Shown here in pieces: positions 1 through 11,774 of a stretch of 64,000 nucleotides of DNA (position 1 is the stretch's first letter; the number at the start of each line of letters is the position of its first letter). The position numbers and the translations under genes were made by a program. The stretch is from Lobulomyces angularis (lineage: Eukaryota > Chytridiomycota > Chytridiomycetes > Lobulomycetales > Lobulomycetaceae), in the NCBI GenBank assembly GCA_027604685.1, contig JADHYX010000046.1:1908-65907 (forward strand), read 5' to 3'. A model generated the notes under the pieces. The model was given only the letters and a program-made list of their open reading frames with translations. It did no database searches and was not told the origin of the DNA.

Positions 1-390
1 TTTTTTCGATCTTTATTCTTTCTCTTTTTTTTTTTTAATTTTTTCTTCTTCCTCTTCTTTTTTTATTATTGATTAATTTTTTATTTTGTTTTTTTTGATT
101 TCTTTTATTTTTAAATAATGTTTTTAATAATTGTTTTATTTACAATTTTCTTTTTTAAACTTTTTTTTTTTTTAATTTTTTTTGGAGGTTTAATAAAAAT
201 GTAGTTTTTGGGTTAAAAACCCTAAACCAAAAAGGTGAAGTAGTTAATACAAAAATATAATATGAAAAATTGAATTGGATTTATATATATAAATAAAATA
301 AAAACAAATTAAGTAAAGTTTCTAACAGAAAAAATATTGAAATTAAAGAAAGTTTAGTATTTCGGATGCCACAAAAAATACCTTTTTTTT
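1..390. other. AT-rich intergenic stretch at window edge
   Basis: This stretch is dominated by T and A homopolymers and holds no convincing open frame. A single CCCTAAACC-like string near 219-228 is one copy only and is not a telomere array. It lies downstream of the minus-strand gene that ends at 391 and probably carries its 3' untranslated region. Confidence 0.6.
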
Positions 391-1467
391 TTAATAGTCA
401 TAGTCACTATATTTTTGCCCATTATTTTCTTTTTTCCTGTTATATTTTTGATTTTTATGCTCATATCGATTATGATGGTTATAATAGTTTTTACTATAAC
501 GGTTATGCTTTTTATTACCGTTATATTTGTTTTTATGATTGTACCGCTTGTTTTCTTCTTTCTCACTTTTAAAATCATATCCATTATCATAATTGAAATC
601 TTCAAAATAAAACTTTTGTAGGTCACCATCTTCACTGTCACTGTCATTATCATCTTCACTTTCATCCGTTGAATCCACATCTTGAATATCATCATCTTCA
701 TGATTACCATATCCAGGACCATACGTTTTTTTAACCTCTTCATTAATAACTTTTTCACCTCTAATAATGCTGCTAAAGTCAAAAAGGCCGCTAAATTCAA
801 CCGGTCTAGCAGGTAAAAAGAATTTCAAATTTCTAAAATGAAAGGAATTTAAAAATAAATTATTCATATTATTTTTTTTTTTCTTTTTTTACTCTTTTTT
901 TAGTTTTTCGTTATTGTCAACGGCGTCCTGATCATCATCATCATCAGTTTCCTCATCCAAATTTTCACTTTTTAAACTTTTTTGCCTTTTTACACCATCC
1001 TTGATGGCATTATTTACATCAACGGCACTTGCTTCAGAGGCTCCTTCTTTGTTGTTTATGGAGCTACTTGGTAACCTGTCGTTTGAGACAGCTTTGTAGT
1101 CAAAAGAATTAGCAGAGCTTGACTTCACAGCTTGAAATTCGGCTTGTTTTAAAATGTTCTCATGAAAACTATTTTTTTGTTGAGCTGGGGACTGAACAGA
1201 AGCTTTTAGATGATTGATGAAGTGATGCTGGCCAAGAGAGTTTGCAGTAGAGGCACCAGCGCTGAGAGATTGTAAGGAAGAAAGACTAAATATGTGGTTA
1301 GTAAAAAAGAAAGATTAAAAAGAAAAGTAATACTGTTTGTGCTGTTTGTCAGGTTGATGGTAATTTCTTCTGATGATGGGAGTAGCGAGGTTAGAGTTGT
1401 AAGCATGCTTTACGTGACATAGAGCAATGCAGCACTGATACAAAAGAAGAATTCCAACCAACTTCAT
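391..1467 (-). CDS. Secreted low-complexity protein, acidic then Asn/Tyr/Lys-rich
   Basis: I do not recognise the family. Three exons (1467-1334, 1285-893, 832-391) give 323 codons including the stop, an exact multiple of three. Intron 1 (1286-1333) has GTATTA, a textbook TACTAAC branch site and TTTAG. Intron 2 (833-892) starts GTAAAA and ends TTTTAG. Residues 1-17 (MKLVGILLLYQCCIALC) look like a cleavable signal peptide. The middle is Ser/Asp-rich with a run of Asp, followed by a short globular-looking stretch (FFLPARPVEFSGLFDF). A second acidic block comes next, then a basic tail of repeated Asn, Tyr, Lys and His. It may be a secreted or wall protein. The exon structure is well supported; the function is unknown. 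Confidence 0.6.
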
Positions 1468-2228
1468 ATGCTCACAATTTTTTTTGCAAAAAAATGAACT
1501 CAATTATAATTTTTATATGTGGCTATTGGCTGTGGAACACGCCAAGAAAGTCACAGCCTTTTTCACTGGGACAAATACTATTCTTATAGTACAAAATTTA
1601 GTTTAAATTATTGTAGAAAATATGCTGTAAAAATACTATAAAATTTAGCCTAAAATATACATAAATTATACTGTAAATCATACTGTAAATTATAAAATAC
1701 TATAATATATACTATAAAATATACTATAAAATATACCATAAAATATATATAAGGTATACTATAAAATAGTAGTGTAGTAAAAAATGAGAGTAAACTTCAT
1801 ATGACTTTTTTTATGCATATGTAATGTATTTAAAGTTATAAAGGCATAAGTTATGAACCAATAAGTATGCTATAAATTATACTATAAGATTATATTCCTA
1901 AACCATACTTACTATTTTTAGACTACCACATTTGTTTTAATTTAGTTTCAGTTGCTTAATTCCACAGAAAATAGATTAACCCAAAATCTGTACAAACCCA
2001 TTAACACCTGATGCATGAATAATTATGATTTAAATTTACAAACAATTAGACAATAATTTGTATTGACAACAATTTTAGTCATATGTTCAACATAAACAAA
2101 AAAAAAAACTAATTTTTCAAAATTAAATATATTAAAATAGATATTACAACTAGAAAAAAAAAAGTACTTTACTGAAACCTTGGAATAAAAAACACCACAT
2201 TTAAAAAGGTAAGGAAAAATTTTCTTCT
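1468..2228. other. Intergenic region with AT-rich short repeats
   Basis: No supported gene lies here. The stretch separates the secreted protein gene (its upstream side) from the 3' end of the Spc24-like gene. It contains the ATACTATAAA repeat block described separately. Confidence 0.5.
1634..1768. repeat. Imperfect ATACTATAAA-type tandem repeat
   Basis: Variants of a roughly 10-14 bp unit (TATACTATAAAA, TACTGTAAAT, TATACCATAAAA) recur about ten times. It is a degenerate AT microsatellite in the space between two minus-strand genes, with no visible function. Confidence 0.6.
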
Positions 2229-3050
2229 CTAGTTGCTGCCACACATTTGCCACAGCAAGTTTGCATAATAAAAACGTGAGTATTCACTGCTGAAAGTCAC
2301 TGTTTGAATCTCCTCTTGCTCATTTGATGCTAGAAATAAAATTAAAAAAAAGATATACAAAAAAAAAAAAGGAAAAGATAAAAAAAAAAAAAATTCAATT
2401 ACTTATATGTGCTTTAGTAAAGTTTCCATTTGCATCTTGAATCATATTGATACCTAAAGATCGTGCCAATTTTAACTTTAATCTAAAAAAAAAAAAAAAT
2501 AATAAAAAAAAAAATTTTTTTTTTAAATATTATTATTATAAAATTTTTTTTTTTTTAATTATTTATTATAAATACATTGTTTCATCAGGTGGTAGTTCAT
2601 CAAATCTATCCTCCTCTCCTTTTAAATTTGCCAAATCGTCCTTCAATTTATTCAAACTATTTTCCAATTCTACTATTTCATTATTCAAATTAACTTTTAC
2701 TTTACTCTCCTTTAACTTCATCTTTTCAAACTTTTCCATCTCACTTAAATGAAGATATTCTTTTTCCGATGCTGATTTTTTTTTGGAATCTTCTTTTTCA
2801 TTTAAATTTTTTGTCAAGTTTAAATTATTTACTAATACTTTCTTAAAAAAAAAAAAAATTAAAATAGAAAATTAAAAAATTTGTGTATTTTTTTTAAGAA
2901 CTAACAGTTTAAAGTATCTGTTTGTGCATTTATTTTTAATTGTCGTAGATTGATGGTATTTTTTATTGTATGGTTTATCTCGTTTATTAACGCTAAATCT
3001 GATTCTCCATCTAAACTCGAAATACACTGTTCCACTGCTTCATTTTCCAT
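2229..3050 (-). CDS. spc24: Spc24-like kinetochore protein (Ndc80 complex)
   Basis: Probable Spc24, which pairs with Spc25 to anchor the Ndc80 complex at the kinetochore. I could assemble four exons with in-frame junctions. The N-terminus starts MENEAVEQC. A charged Lys/Glu coiled coil follows (2570-2850). The C-terminal exons read LKLKLARSLGINMIQDANGN and, at the end, SRFYYANLLWQMCGSN. This fits the Spc24 globular head, where a short strand pair (L.LYRSLGI) is followed by an F..N.LW ending. Exon 2 is entered through a GTTAGT donor and an AGTATTAG acceptor. Identification rests on the C-terminal pattern and the coiled coil, because Spc24 diverges quickly. Another small coiled-coil kinetochore subunit is possible. 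Confidence 0.65.
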
Positions 3051-3335
3051 TTTTTTTTTTTTTTGCTCTTACTAAAAAATTTTTTTAACCCACGTAAAAA
3101 AAAAAAACAATCCAGATATATTTTCAAAAAAAAAAAAAAAACTTTTAAAAAAAAAAAAAAAAAGGTTATTTTTCTTTTTTTATTAAAAATTTATTAAAAA
3201 AAAAAGGAAAAAATTATTATTTAAGAAAAAAAAAAAAAAAAAAGGAAAGCACTAGTTCTAAAGAAAAAAAAAAAAAATTAGATTTAAAAATACTGGTAGG
3301 GAATTGATATATAAATAATTATTAGAAAATTAAAA

Positions 3336-6300
3336 TTAAAAAGCGACTCTGTATCTAAAAAAAAAAAAAAAAAAAAAACTAAAAAAAAAAAAAAAATAAC
3401 AACAATATCTTACCTGATATCTTCCAACTTTTTAGAAACTTCACTACTGGTTCTGTCCAATCCTTCAGCAATAGCTCTTCTTTTTTCAGGAGGTAAAAGG
3501 TTAAAAACTTCGCACAGATCTCCATCAACAACACTTCGACATGGGTTACTACTACTACGAAAACTAAGATGGTCTCGCCCCACTAATGAGGAGTTTTCCT
3601 GCCGTAAATGCATTTCTAATGTTGTAAAAAATTCAACATCATCTTTTGTTATAAATGGTATTAAAATTCCTATTTTTCCTAAAAAAGTTGTGTACAGTAT
3701 TACTTCTCGTCCACCTGGAACTAAAACGGTACGGTGAACTGACGAAATTGCTTCTCCAACATGATATTCACAAACATGTTGAACCTTAACAGAAAAGAAA
3801 AAAAAAAAAAGTTAAAAAAGAAATAAAACAAAAATAAATATTATACCTTATGCAAAGCACCATTTAAGAAATTTCTTTCTACTCCCATTTTACTTCCGGT
3901 AGGATCATCATCGGCTTCATCAGATATTTGCCTTGGTAATCGAGATACAAATATGTTTCCAAATTTGTCTCCTCCACATACTGTATCGTAATCCAGCATC
4001 ACTTGACATGTCATCCATCGAGGTAAACTCTCGTCAGCAAAAATTACAATTCGATTTTCCTGTTGCAGATATTTACAATAAAAGACTCCCTCTTGTACGT
4101 CTGAAACGATTATCCTGTCTCCTTGCGTCTGAATATTAACCACAAGGTTAGGAAATTTGCTTAGTTCGCATTTTCTTAACATTTTTTTTTTCCCCAAATC
4201 ATAAATTCGTAAGGATTTTCCCATTCCTACTAACATTCTTCCTTGGAAAGGGTATATACTTTGAGGAACTTCCTCAATAGGTGTCTGTTTTTTTTTTTTT
4301 TTTTGTTAAAAAATCAACAAATCCATTAAAAAAAAAAAAAAAAAACATTACAATATGTACAAATTCTAACTTGTTTCCATTTTCAATAAATTTATATGTT
4401 CGAAGATAACCAGACGCGCAAGATCTTGGTGATAATGTTACATCTTTTGCAGTACCTACAACAGCGTACGTAACTCCAGGTGAAGTATTAAATTGAAGTA
4501 CTGAAACTCTACAAAAAAAAAAAAATTTTAAAAAAAAAAAAAAAGTTCTTTTTTCGTTACGAAAAAGCTGCCTCATTATTATCAAGATCAAATTTAGTTA
4601 AAATTTCTCCTTGAAATGGATCCATTAACCTAACACAAGATACCCACTTTCCAGATGGATTAGGATGTTTTGGTAAACCAAATTGATCTTCAGGTAATTC
4701 TACTATGTCAGCTATATCACCTCCATTCTAGGAAAAGATTGATATTTAAGTAAAATAATTAGACACAATAAATGAAAATAATAAATATTAAATGAAAATT
4801 TCTTACAAGCAACGCTTTTTTTTCAGAAGAACAGATTACTCCATGGTCACTTTCAATAATAACAAAATTCTTAGCACTTTGATTTAATGCAATCCTTCTT
4901 GGAGTGTAATTTAAAGGCACGACACCTTGATTAAATACATTTCCCAATTTTTCAACTTGTAAAATTCGAAGTACATTTCCTGATACAGCTACAATTCCTT
5001 CAGGACAATTTTCTGAAGAAAAACTTGACCCAAATTCTAAAGCTTCATATCTAAGGAAAAAAAAAAAAAAAAAAAAGGTAAGGAAATTTAATTTCAACAA
5101 AACAAAAATAAAAATAAAAAATAAAAATAATAATGAAAAAATTACGATATTGGAACAAGTTTAGTTCTTCCTTGGTAAATGTAAGCCAACCAAGGTCTAC
5201 TAGAAAGAATTAAAACTGCGTTTGGGTTATCCGTACTAGAAGCACAACCAATACGAACCTGAAATAGCTTACAAGGTTTTGTACCAATGAATCTGCTTCT
5301 TGTGTCAGATAAACTTCCTGTAACGCTATCCAGTGTTGATCTCAGTAAAACTCCATTTTGTAAACCAACGTGCATAAAAAGAGTATGCTGTGTAAATGAA
5401 ATTGAAGCTTCACTATCTTGCATAGCTGTTATAGTAATTGATTCCGGAGTTGATTGGACTGCTTGTACATTGATTGGATTTAAACATGTTTCAGGAGCAA
5501 GTGAAAAAACTCTCACGGTGTTATCTTCACACCCAACGGCTAAAAAATTTGATCTTATTCTTCCTTCTGGTACTGGGCCGATTCCTAACGCAGTAACTGG
5601 AGACGACATTTCTTTTCTATCTTGAAATTCATTTAAATTACCGGAATTATCCAGTTCAAAGTAAACCAGCTCCCCTGAAGAAAGAGCAATAGCAACTTGT
5701 TTTTGATTGCATGCTGCTTGAACAATGATTCCAGAGGAAGGCGTTGGCCATTCGCTTACTCGTTGATCTGACCTAATATGCCTAATACCCTGTGGATAAA
5801 TCTAAAATTTTTTTTTTTTTTTTATAATTTTTAATTTAAAAAAAATTATTAAATAAAAAATTTTAATACGTAAATAACTATTTTAAAACACGTACCTGCA
5901 CCAAGGAATCTTCACCAACAAGAGCCACCAGTAATGTAGGGGTAGAACCCAAGAATCCAGTATCCGTTACTTCATCTACACCACTTTCGCTAATTGACAA
6001 GACCAGAGTAGCATTTACAAAAGAAACAACAATAAAAGAATCATAGGGATCTTTAAAAAATTGATAAATAGGATAAAAAAATTCTTTTTTTTTTACCATT
6101 AACATGCGCTCTACAAGTCCAAACTGAATTTGGATTTCCTGGTAGTTCGGAAATAGCGATTTCACTACATTCTAAACCATGCCTTAAAACACGAAATGAA
6201 GATCTAGCACCTGTTCCACAGACCACGTAAATCTGGGGAGTATCTTCCTCCGCTAAATTTGCAACTTTAGCATCCAAAATAGGAGAAAGTGATTCTAATT

Positions 6301-7865
6301 CATCAACTGGAGAAATATTTAAGAAACTTCTGGGGTTAAAATAAATGGAAAATTCAGGAGTTAATTTTTCTTGATCTAAATCTTGCGAATTATATTCAGT
6401 TTGAGTGTCATCGTCATCTCCAAGTTGCTCAATTTGATATAAGTAGCTATAAAAAATTATAAACAAAAATTTTTTTTTTTTGACAACTTACTGATTTCCC
6501 AACTCACTTGCAGCAAATAAAAATCCAGATTTCAATAAGCAAATAGAACCGGCCAGTGGTATGGTGTCAAAATATTTTATTTTTAAATTTGTAACGCCTC
6601 CTCCTACTGACCCATCCAGATTCGGTTTTTCATAGTCACAGGTTAATTTAAAAAGATCTCCCAGTTCAGTTTGTAGTAAAATAAAAAAATGTTTTTCCTT
6701 TTTTTTTTTTATTTTATGAACCACATAATTTGTAATAATTATTTTTGATTCCAGGCCTTCATTTGAATTAATTTTATTTGATTGATACAAATTTGGTCTT
6801 TTTGGGATGGGTATCTTCTGAGATTTAAAATTTTGATGTACCCAAGTAATGTAATTTTCTGAACAAACTAAAACCCCGGATGGACCGTCTCCTCCTCCAG
6901 GTAGAGGAATAAGCAGATTGGCAGTTAATTCAATTGATTGTGACCATTTTCTTACAACATGATTTAAACCTAAATCCAATTCGTAATATACCAAATTCTT
7001 TTAAAAAAAAAAATAAAAAAGTTAAATTAATTGCAAAAACGAAAAAAAAATAATAATAACCTTTTCAATATTCAAAAAAGCTTCATTTGTGGAATCCTGA
7101 TCAGAGTCAGTGAAATCCACTTCAATAGAAGCAAAAATTGGATTTTCGTATCCAACATCAACACCAATTAATGCAAAAGTAATTACATTAGGAGTATTAG
7201 CCTCCAATGGAGAATTGATGGTCATTTTAGCTTCGCTATCTCTATTCAATATATATACTAATTTGTGTTTTTCTGCAGCTGATAGCATAACGGCTCTACC
7301 TTTTGGATCACTGGCTAAAAATTGCCCAGGTACCAATCTTCTAATACCAGATTTTCCAAAAGTTTCTTGATGTACTTTTTCAAATAAATTTTTTTCAGTG
7401 TTGTATTCTAAAATTGAAATTCGACCAGAATCGGAAGTGGCAATTAAAACATCTACAACAGAAAAAAAATTAAAACATTTGTTTTAATGTATGCATATAT
7501 TTTTTTTTTAAAAAAAAAAACCTTTTGTTGAACCAGGTAGTCTAAATTGAGAAATAGCTCTTAAAATACCAAAAACGTTAGTAGACAAAAGTGATATTAC
7601 TTTTCCTGTTTGTGGATCTGGTCGATAAATTTGTAAAATGTTATTTTTTGCTGTTATTATTTCCTTAGTAAATAATAAAAAAAAAAAAAAATTAATTGCT
7701 TTTATATAATTTCGTTCCATTTTTTGATGTTTTTGAGTTTTAACATTGATTTTTTTTTTCTTTTTTTTTTTTGTTTACTTGAGTTTTACTGTTTCCTGCA
7801 AAGTTACCAATTACCGCTTGAGTTATATGCGATGATTGAAAAAGTGTCAGATTATATAAATGCAT
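3336..7865 (-). CDS. rse1: Splicing factor 3B subunit 3 (SF3b130/Rse1)
   Basis: This is the large WD40/beta-propeller scaffold of the SF3b part of U2 snRNP, which helps U2 recognise the branch site. Near-full-length similarity to SF3B3 runs through about a dozen exons. It includes [23 protein letters not shown] text near 7330, [12 protein letters not shown] at 5515, [19 protein letters not shown] near 3530 and KKLEDIR at the C-terminus. Two exons are easily missed. A 5' exon from 7865 encodes [10 protein letters not shown] and splices over a 115-nt intron (7664-7778) into [18 protein letters not shown]. The last mini-exon ends RYRVAF and stops at 3336-3338. The gene then matches the family from its usual first to last residues. 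It is an essential housekeeping gene, and the many small introns around it depend on this machinery. Confidence 0.95.
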
Positions 7866-8392
7866 ATTTGTGTTTTTTTTTTTTTAATTTCGATGTTATA
7901 GTATTTTTAAAAAAAATTTTTTAATTTTTTTTTCTCTGATTTGATTTAACTTAAAATATTTAAGTTAATTTTTTTTAGTATTTTTGTACAATAATGCTAG
8001 ATTTTTAATTAAAAATCGTTCTTTTTCAATGATCAGTATTAAACAAAAAAAAAAAAAAAAAAATTTTTTAAACCCTGAAAACCCCTCCCTATAAAATTAT
8101 TTTTAGTAACTATTTGAAATAAAAGATTCATGATTAAAAAACTATGCTAAAAAAGGCATTTAAATGACTAGCGATTTAATCTTAAAAAAAAAAAAAGGAG
8201 CAGTTTTATGGATTTAAAAATGGTTTATATTTAAATTATTAAATGCAGCAAAATAACTATTTTAATGGTATTTACTTGTATTTACATTTCTGTGTGATTT
8301 ACTAAGAAAAAAAAATTTTTTTACTGCAATAAGCGAAGAATCGGAAAAAAAAAAAAAAATATTTTTAAAAGAAAAATTTTTTTAATCTAAAT
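7866..8392. other. Intergenic region between SF3B3 and cyclin
   Basis: About 530 bases of A/T-rich sequence with homopolymers and no supported open frame. It holds the promoter side of SF3B3 and the 3' side of the cyclin gene. I see no RNA gene or repeat. Confidence 0.5.
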
Positions 8393-9595
8393 CTAGTAAG
8401 TTGTATCAGAGCCAGCGTTATATGAATTTGGGAAGGTGAATCCTGCATTATCCTTTGGAGGCGTTAACTGCCCTGATGCATAAAGTCTAGAAACATACAT
8501 TTTTCTAAAAAGATGATTTATTAGTAAAATATATTTTCCATTAATAAATTTTACCTTTGTTGATTTGACCAGTTCTTGGCTAAACTACTAACATTACATA
8601 GTTCGACTTGGTTGTATTTTTGGTAAATGGCGTTTGGTACTTCGGGTATAACTTGGATTAAGGCAACTCTACAAATTTCGACATCTTCTTCGACAACCCA
8701 ACCAGAACCTTCTGTGATTTGATGTGCTAAAAGCATACTTGCTAATGAAATTACACTTGGTTTGAAATTTAAAAAATTGTGGGTAACTAATGAAAGTTCA
8801 TTAAAAAATCGAATTAAGGCTCTTGTTTCAGGGTTAGTGAATAAAAATGGGTTGAGGTATAAGAATCTTTTGGTAAAAGTTTCAGGAGAAATGAAACCCA
8901 TTTCAAAACCAACTACATTTAAAATTCGTCGTTCAAAAATGCGAAATTGTTTATCGGTATAGGCATCTTCATAAAAAAAAATTAATAAATAATTACACAT
9001 AAAATTTTTGGATTACCACAACACATGTATGAAAGATTTTTTAAGCTAGGAACATAACCGTGATTTTCTTCGTACTTTGCAGCCAATAATAAAGAGGTGA
9101 TACCCAAAAGTTGATAGGTTGGACGATCAACTTGAGCTAAAGAACAATAGCGATCCAATATATTAATAGTAAGATAAAGAGTTTCTAAGCGAAGATTATA
9201 TTCCTTATGAACTTCAACTAGCCAAACTACCAAAGTTTTTCTCATTTTCCAATCTATTTGACCTTCAGCTTGAACAATACCCATATAATTTTTAAGAGGT
9301 TGCATTTTATCCTATTAAAATAGGAAAAATATAAAAATAAATAAAAAAAATAAAAAAAACTTACTTCCAAGTCATTCATGTAAGAAGAAATTTCATCACC
9401 ATATTCTTCAAATTCGATAGACTGAAAAGAGTTTTCAATCTTCTTCAAGGCAGCACCGTAGTTGACATGGTTGATATTTTGATTAATGTGCTTGGAGTGT
9501 TGATAGTGAGGTTGATCATTGGAGGAGATGGAAGTGTTGGAAAGGTGCTTTGGGATTTTGATAGCCAAAGGTTTGTGATGTTGAAGATAGCTCAT
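8393..9595 (-). CDS. Mitotic A/B-type cyclin
   Basis: A cyclin of about 350 residues that would bind and activate a Cdk1-type kinase. Four exons join in frame. Exon 1 (77 residues) is followed by GTAAGT. The cyclin N box begins IDWKMRKTLVVWLVEVHKEY, with the MR..L..WL.EVH signature, and continues through LDRYCSLAQV and LLLAAKYEE, which carries the conserved Lys/Glu contact region. The C box runs through CDAYTDKQFRIFERRIL and FLNPFLFT. The last exon ends TYNAGSD-like text and stops at 8393-8395. The N-terminus is short, and I see no RxxL destruction box or KEN box in the first 77 residues, so its turnover may differ from classical B cyclins. An ACGCG core lies about 140 bases upstream (9734-9738). 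Confidence 0.88.
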
Positions 9596-11309
9596 AATGT
9601 TTTATAGAGAGAGGAAAAAAAGGGGGGAAAGTATGAGCTATTGGGAAAAAGAAAACAAAAGTTGATTTATTTTTTTTTGTAGGGGAATTTTTTGACGTTT
9701 TATAAAAGATCAAACAAAAGTCTCCTTCGATCGACGCGGAAAAGTAAATGGGGACACAAATTACAAAAATCGAGGGTTTAATTTTAGGTGGCTGCTTTCT
9801 TATTTTTGTTTTTTTTTTTCTTTTTAAAGAGCAAATCAATGCAAAGCTAGCACCAAGAAGCAGCTCAAACACCACGCAACCAACATCAGCTCTCAACGTT
9901 GGTTGCTCTCTCTTTGGTAATTGTTCAAATTCCGCGCCGTCGCACAAGGGCAAAAAAACATTGGTGCTTTCTTCCTTTTTTTTTTTTTTTGGTTTCAAAA
10001 ACAACAATTTTGTTAATTTTTGGTAAAGAGAGCGTATTTTAAAAAAATTTAAAACAAGGAACAAAAATTCTAAAAACTTCAAAAGGTTATCATACAATTT
10101 TAAAAAATTTCTTTTTTAAAAGAATCTTCCAATAAATAAAAATAAACTAAGAAAAATAAAAAAAGGAAGCGATGGATTTTTTTTTGGTTTTTTTTAATAG
10201 ACAAAAATCCTTAATGGGAACGAATTTTTTTCATTTTTTTTTTTGGAAATTTGCTATATTAAGAAAAAATGAAGGAGATCTCAGAAAAATGATGATGGCT
10301 GCAAATTACCTTGGGCGAGTGTCCACCTCAAAAAAATTATTAGTTTATATAGGAATTTTCGTTATTATACAATGTCAGTTTAAATAAGGTACAGTTATTA
10401 ATTGAGCACAGTAATTTACTGATTTAATGCTCTGTCAATTTTATTATAATATTTTTATATTTAATGAAATAAATAATTAAAGGAACCATTTCATTACAAA
10501 AAATAAAGGACAAAACCTTTTATTTCAATTGGGTGAAAAAAAATAACAATTGTTAAAATATCGGATAATTAAGAGAAACTTTAAGATAATAAATAAAATT
10601 GCACAATAAACAGATGAACCATGTCAAAAATAAATAATTAAAAACTTCAGTTTATTAGTGAATAAAATAAAAAAACTCCAGATTGATTAATGAACTAAAG
10701 AAAAACTTAAGATATTCATTAGTATTTAAAAAAGCTTCTGATGGTCATCGCCAAATAAAAAAACATTGCGATTTTTCATTTAACAATTAAATGATCAATG
10801 ATAAAAGTGTAACCTTAAAACACTTTGAAATCCTTTGAGACAACTCTGTGTGACGCAACAAATAATTCAAAGTGAATGTACAACTTTTGAACCGATCGCC
10901 AAAAAAGTTGCCCAAAAAAAAAAGGTGCTGCTTTTAATAAATTTTTTTTTTAACTGAAGTTTAATTAATCAATGCTGCATTTTGGAACAAGTAACACCAT
11001 TGCCAAACAAATCATCCTTGTAAAACGTTCACCTGCAATTTTGTGTCACATCTTCCAAAAAAATTTATAAAAAAAAATTAAATCAAATCTAAAAAATTAA
11101 ATTAATTTATTAAGTATAAAAAAAAAAAAAAAATTCTTTTATCGAAAAAAAATTAAATAAAAAAAAATAAGAATTATTAAAAATAATAAAAAAAGTAAAA
11201 AATATAAAAATCTTAAAAAAAAATATTAAAAAAAAAATTATAGAAGAAAAAAAAAAATTTTTTTATTTTAAACAGGGTAAATGTGTACTTGGTCATTTTT
11301 TTTTTTATT
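9596..11309. other. Long intergenic region, no supported gene
   Basis: About 1.7 kb upstream of the cyclin gene. It contains a less AT-rich patch (9840-9960) with a TTCCGCGCC string and an ACGCG core at 9734-9738, possibly part of the cyclin promoter. Open frames here are interrupted, homopolymer-driven and show no recognisable protein pattern. The 33-bp direct repeat at 11265-11339 reaches into its end. Confidence 0.45.
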
Positions 11310-11339
11310 TTAAACAGGGTGAATGTGTACTTGGTCATT
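11265..11339. repeat. Two tandem copies of a 33-bp unit, 42-bp period
   Basis: Copies at 11265-11297 and 11307-11339 share ATTTTAAACAGGGT(A/G)AATGTGTACTTGGTCATT with one substitution. The right-hand copy overlaps the stop and last codons of the small secreted peptide on the minus strand. The left-hand copy lies just after its stop, so the 3' end of that coding region appears to have been duplicated. Confidence 0.85.
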
Positions 11340-11487
11340 CCTTTTAAAAACTTTTACTTTGTCACCATTGTTTCCCATACTAAAAATAAAATGTAAATAT
11401 AATCAATTTTATTTTTATTTTTTTTTCATACACCATTCCAGTTATTGTTAATGTCAATAACGTCAAGTTTAATAAGTTGAATTTCAT
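11310..11487 (-). CDS. Possible 41-residue secreted peptide
   Basis: A two-exon microgene found by reading for signal peptides. Exon 1 (11487-11432) begins MKFNLLNLTLLTLTITGM, a hydrophobic signal-like start. A 52-nt intron (11380-11431) runs GTATGA to TTTTTAG. Exon 2 (11379-11310) encodes a short charged tail, MGNNGDKVKVFKRNDQVHIHPV in two overlapping halves: MGNNGDKVKVF and KRNDQVHIHPV. The spliced length is 126 nt, a multiple of three. A near-identical copy of the last codons (NDQVHIYPV plus stop) follows immediately downstream. The family is unknown. The splice signals and frame are good, but the gene is so short that chance cannot be excluded. Confidence 0.4.
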
Positions 11488-11774
11488 TCTGCTATATTTC
11501 TTACTTTAATTTTTTTTTTTTTTTTTCCACTATTTTTTCATTCTTCTGCTATTTTTTCTTGTTTTTTATTTGATTGGACAAATCAAAGATATTTATTTTC
11601 TAATTGATTTGCATATTTAAATGCTTGAATTATTTTAATTTTGTTGTTTTTTCTATCTATTCTACATAATATACAAAAAAAAATAAAATAAAAATATAAG
11701 GAAAAAAAAATAGTTGTTTCTAATAAAAATCCAAGTTTTAATGTAATGTTTTCTATATTTTTTTTTTTTTTTTT

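Noticed and set aside
219..228. CCCTAAACC string resembling a telomere unit
   Set aside because: A single copy with no array; chance in AT-rich sequence.
9748..10026. Plus-strand frame with one hydrophobic segment
   Set aside because: The Phe run is a T homopolymer. There is no family pattern and no splice continuation, and it lies in the presumed cyclin promoter.
9516..10097. Long minus-strand open frame upstream of the cyclin
   Set aside because: It runs antiparallel through a homopolymer-rich promoter area, overlaps the real cyclin exon in another frame, and shows no domain or sensible composition.
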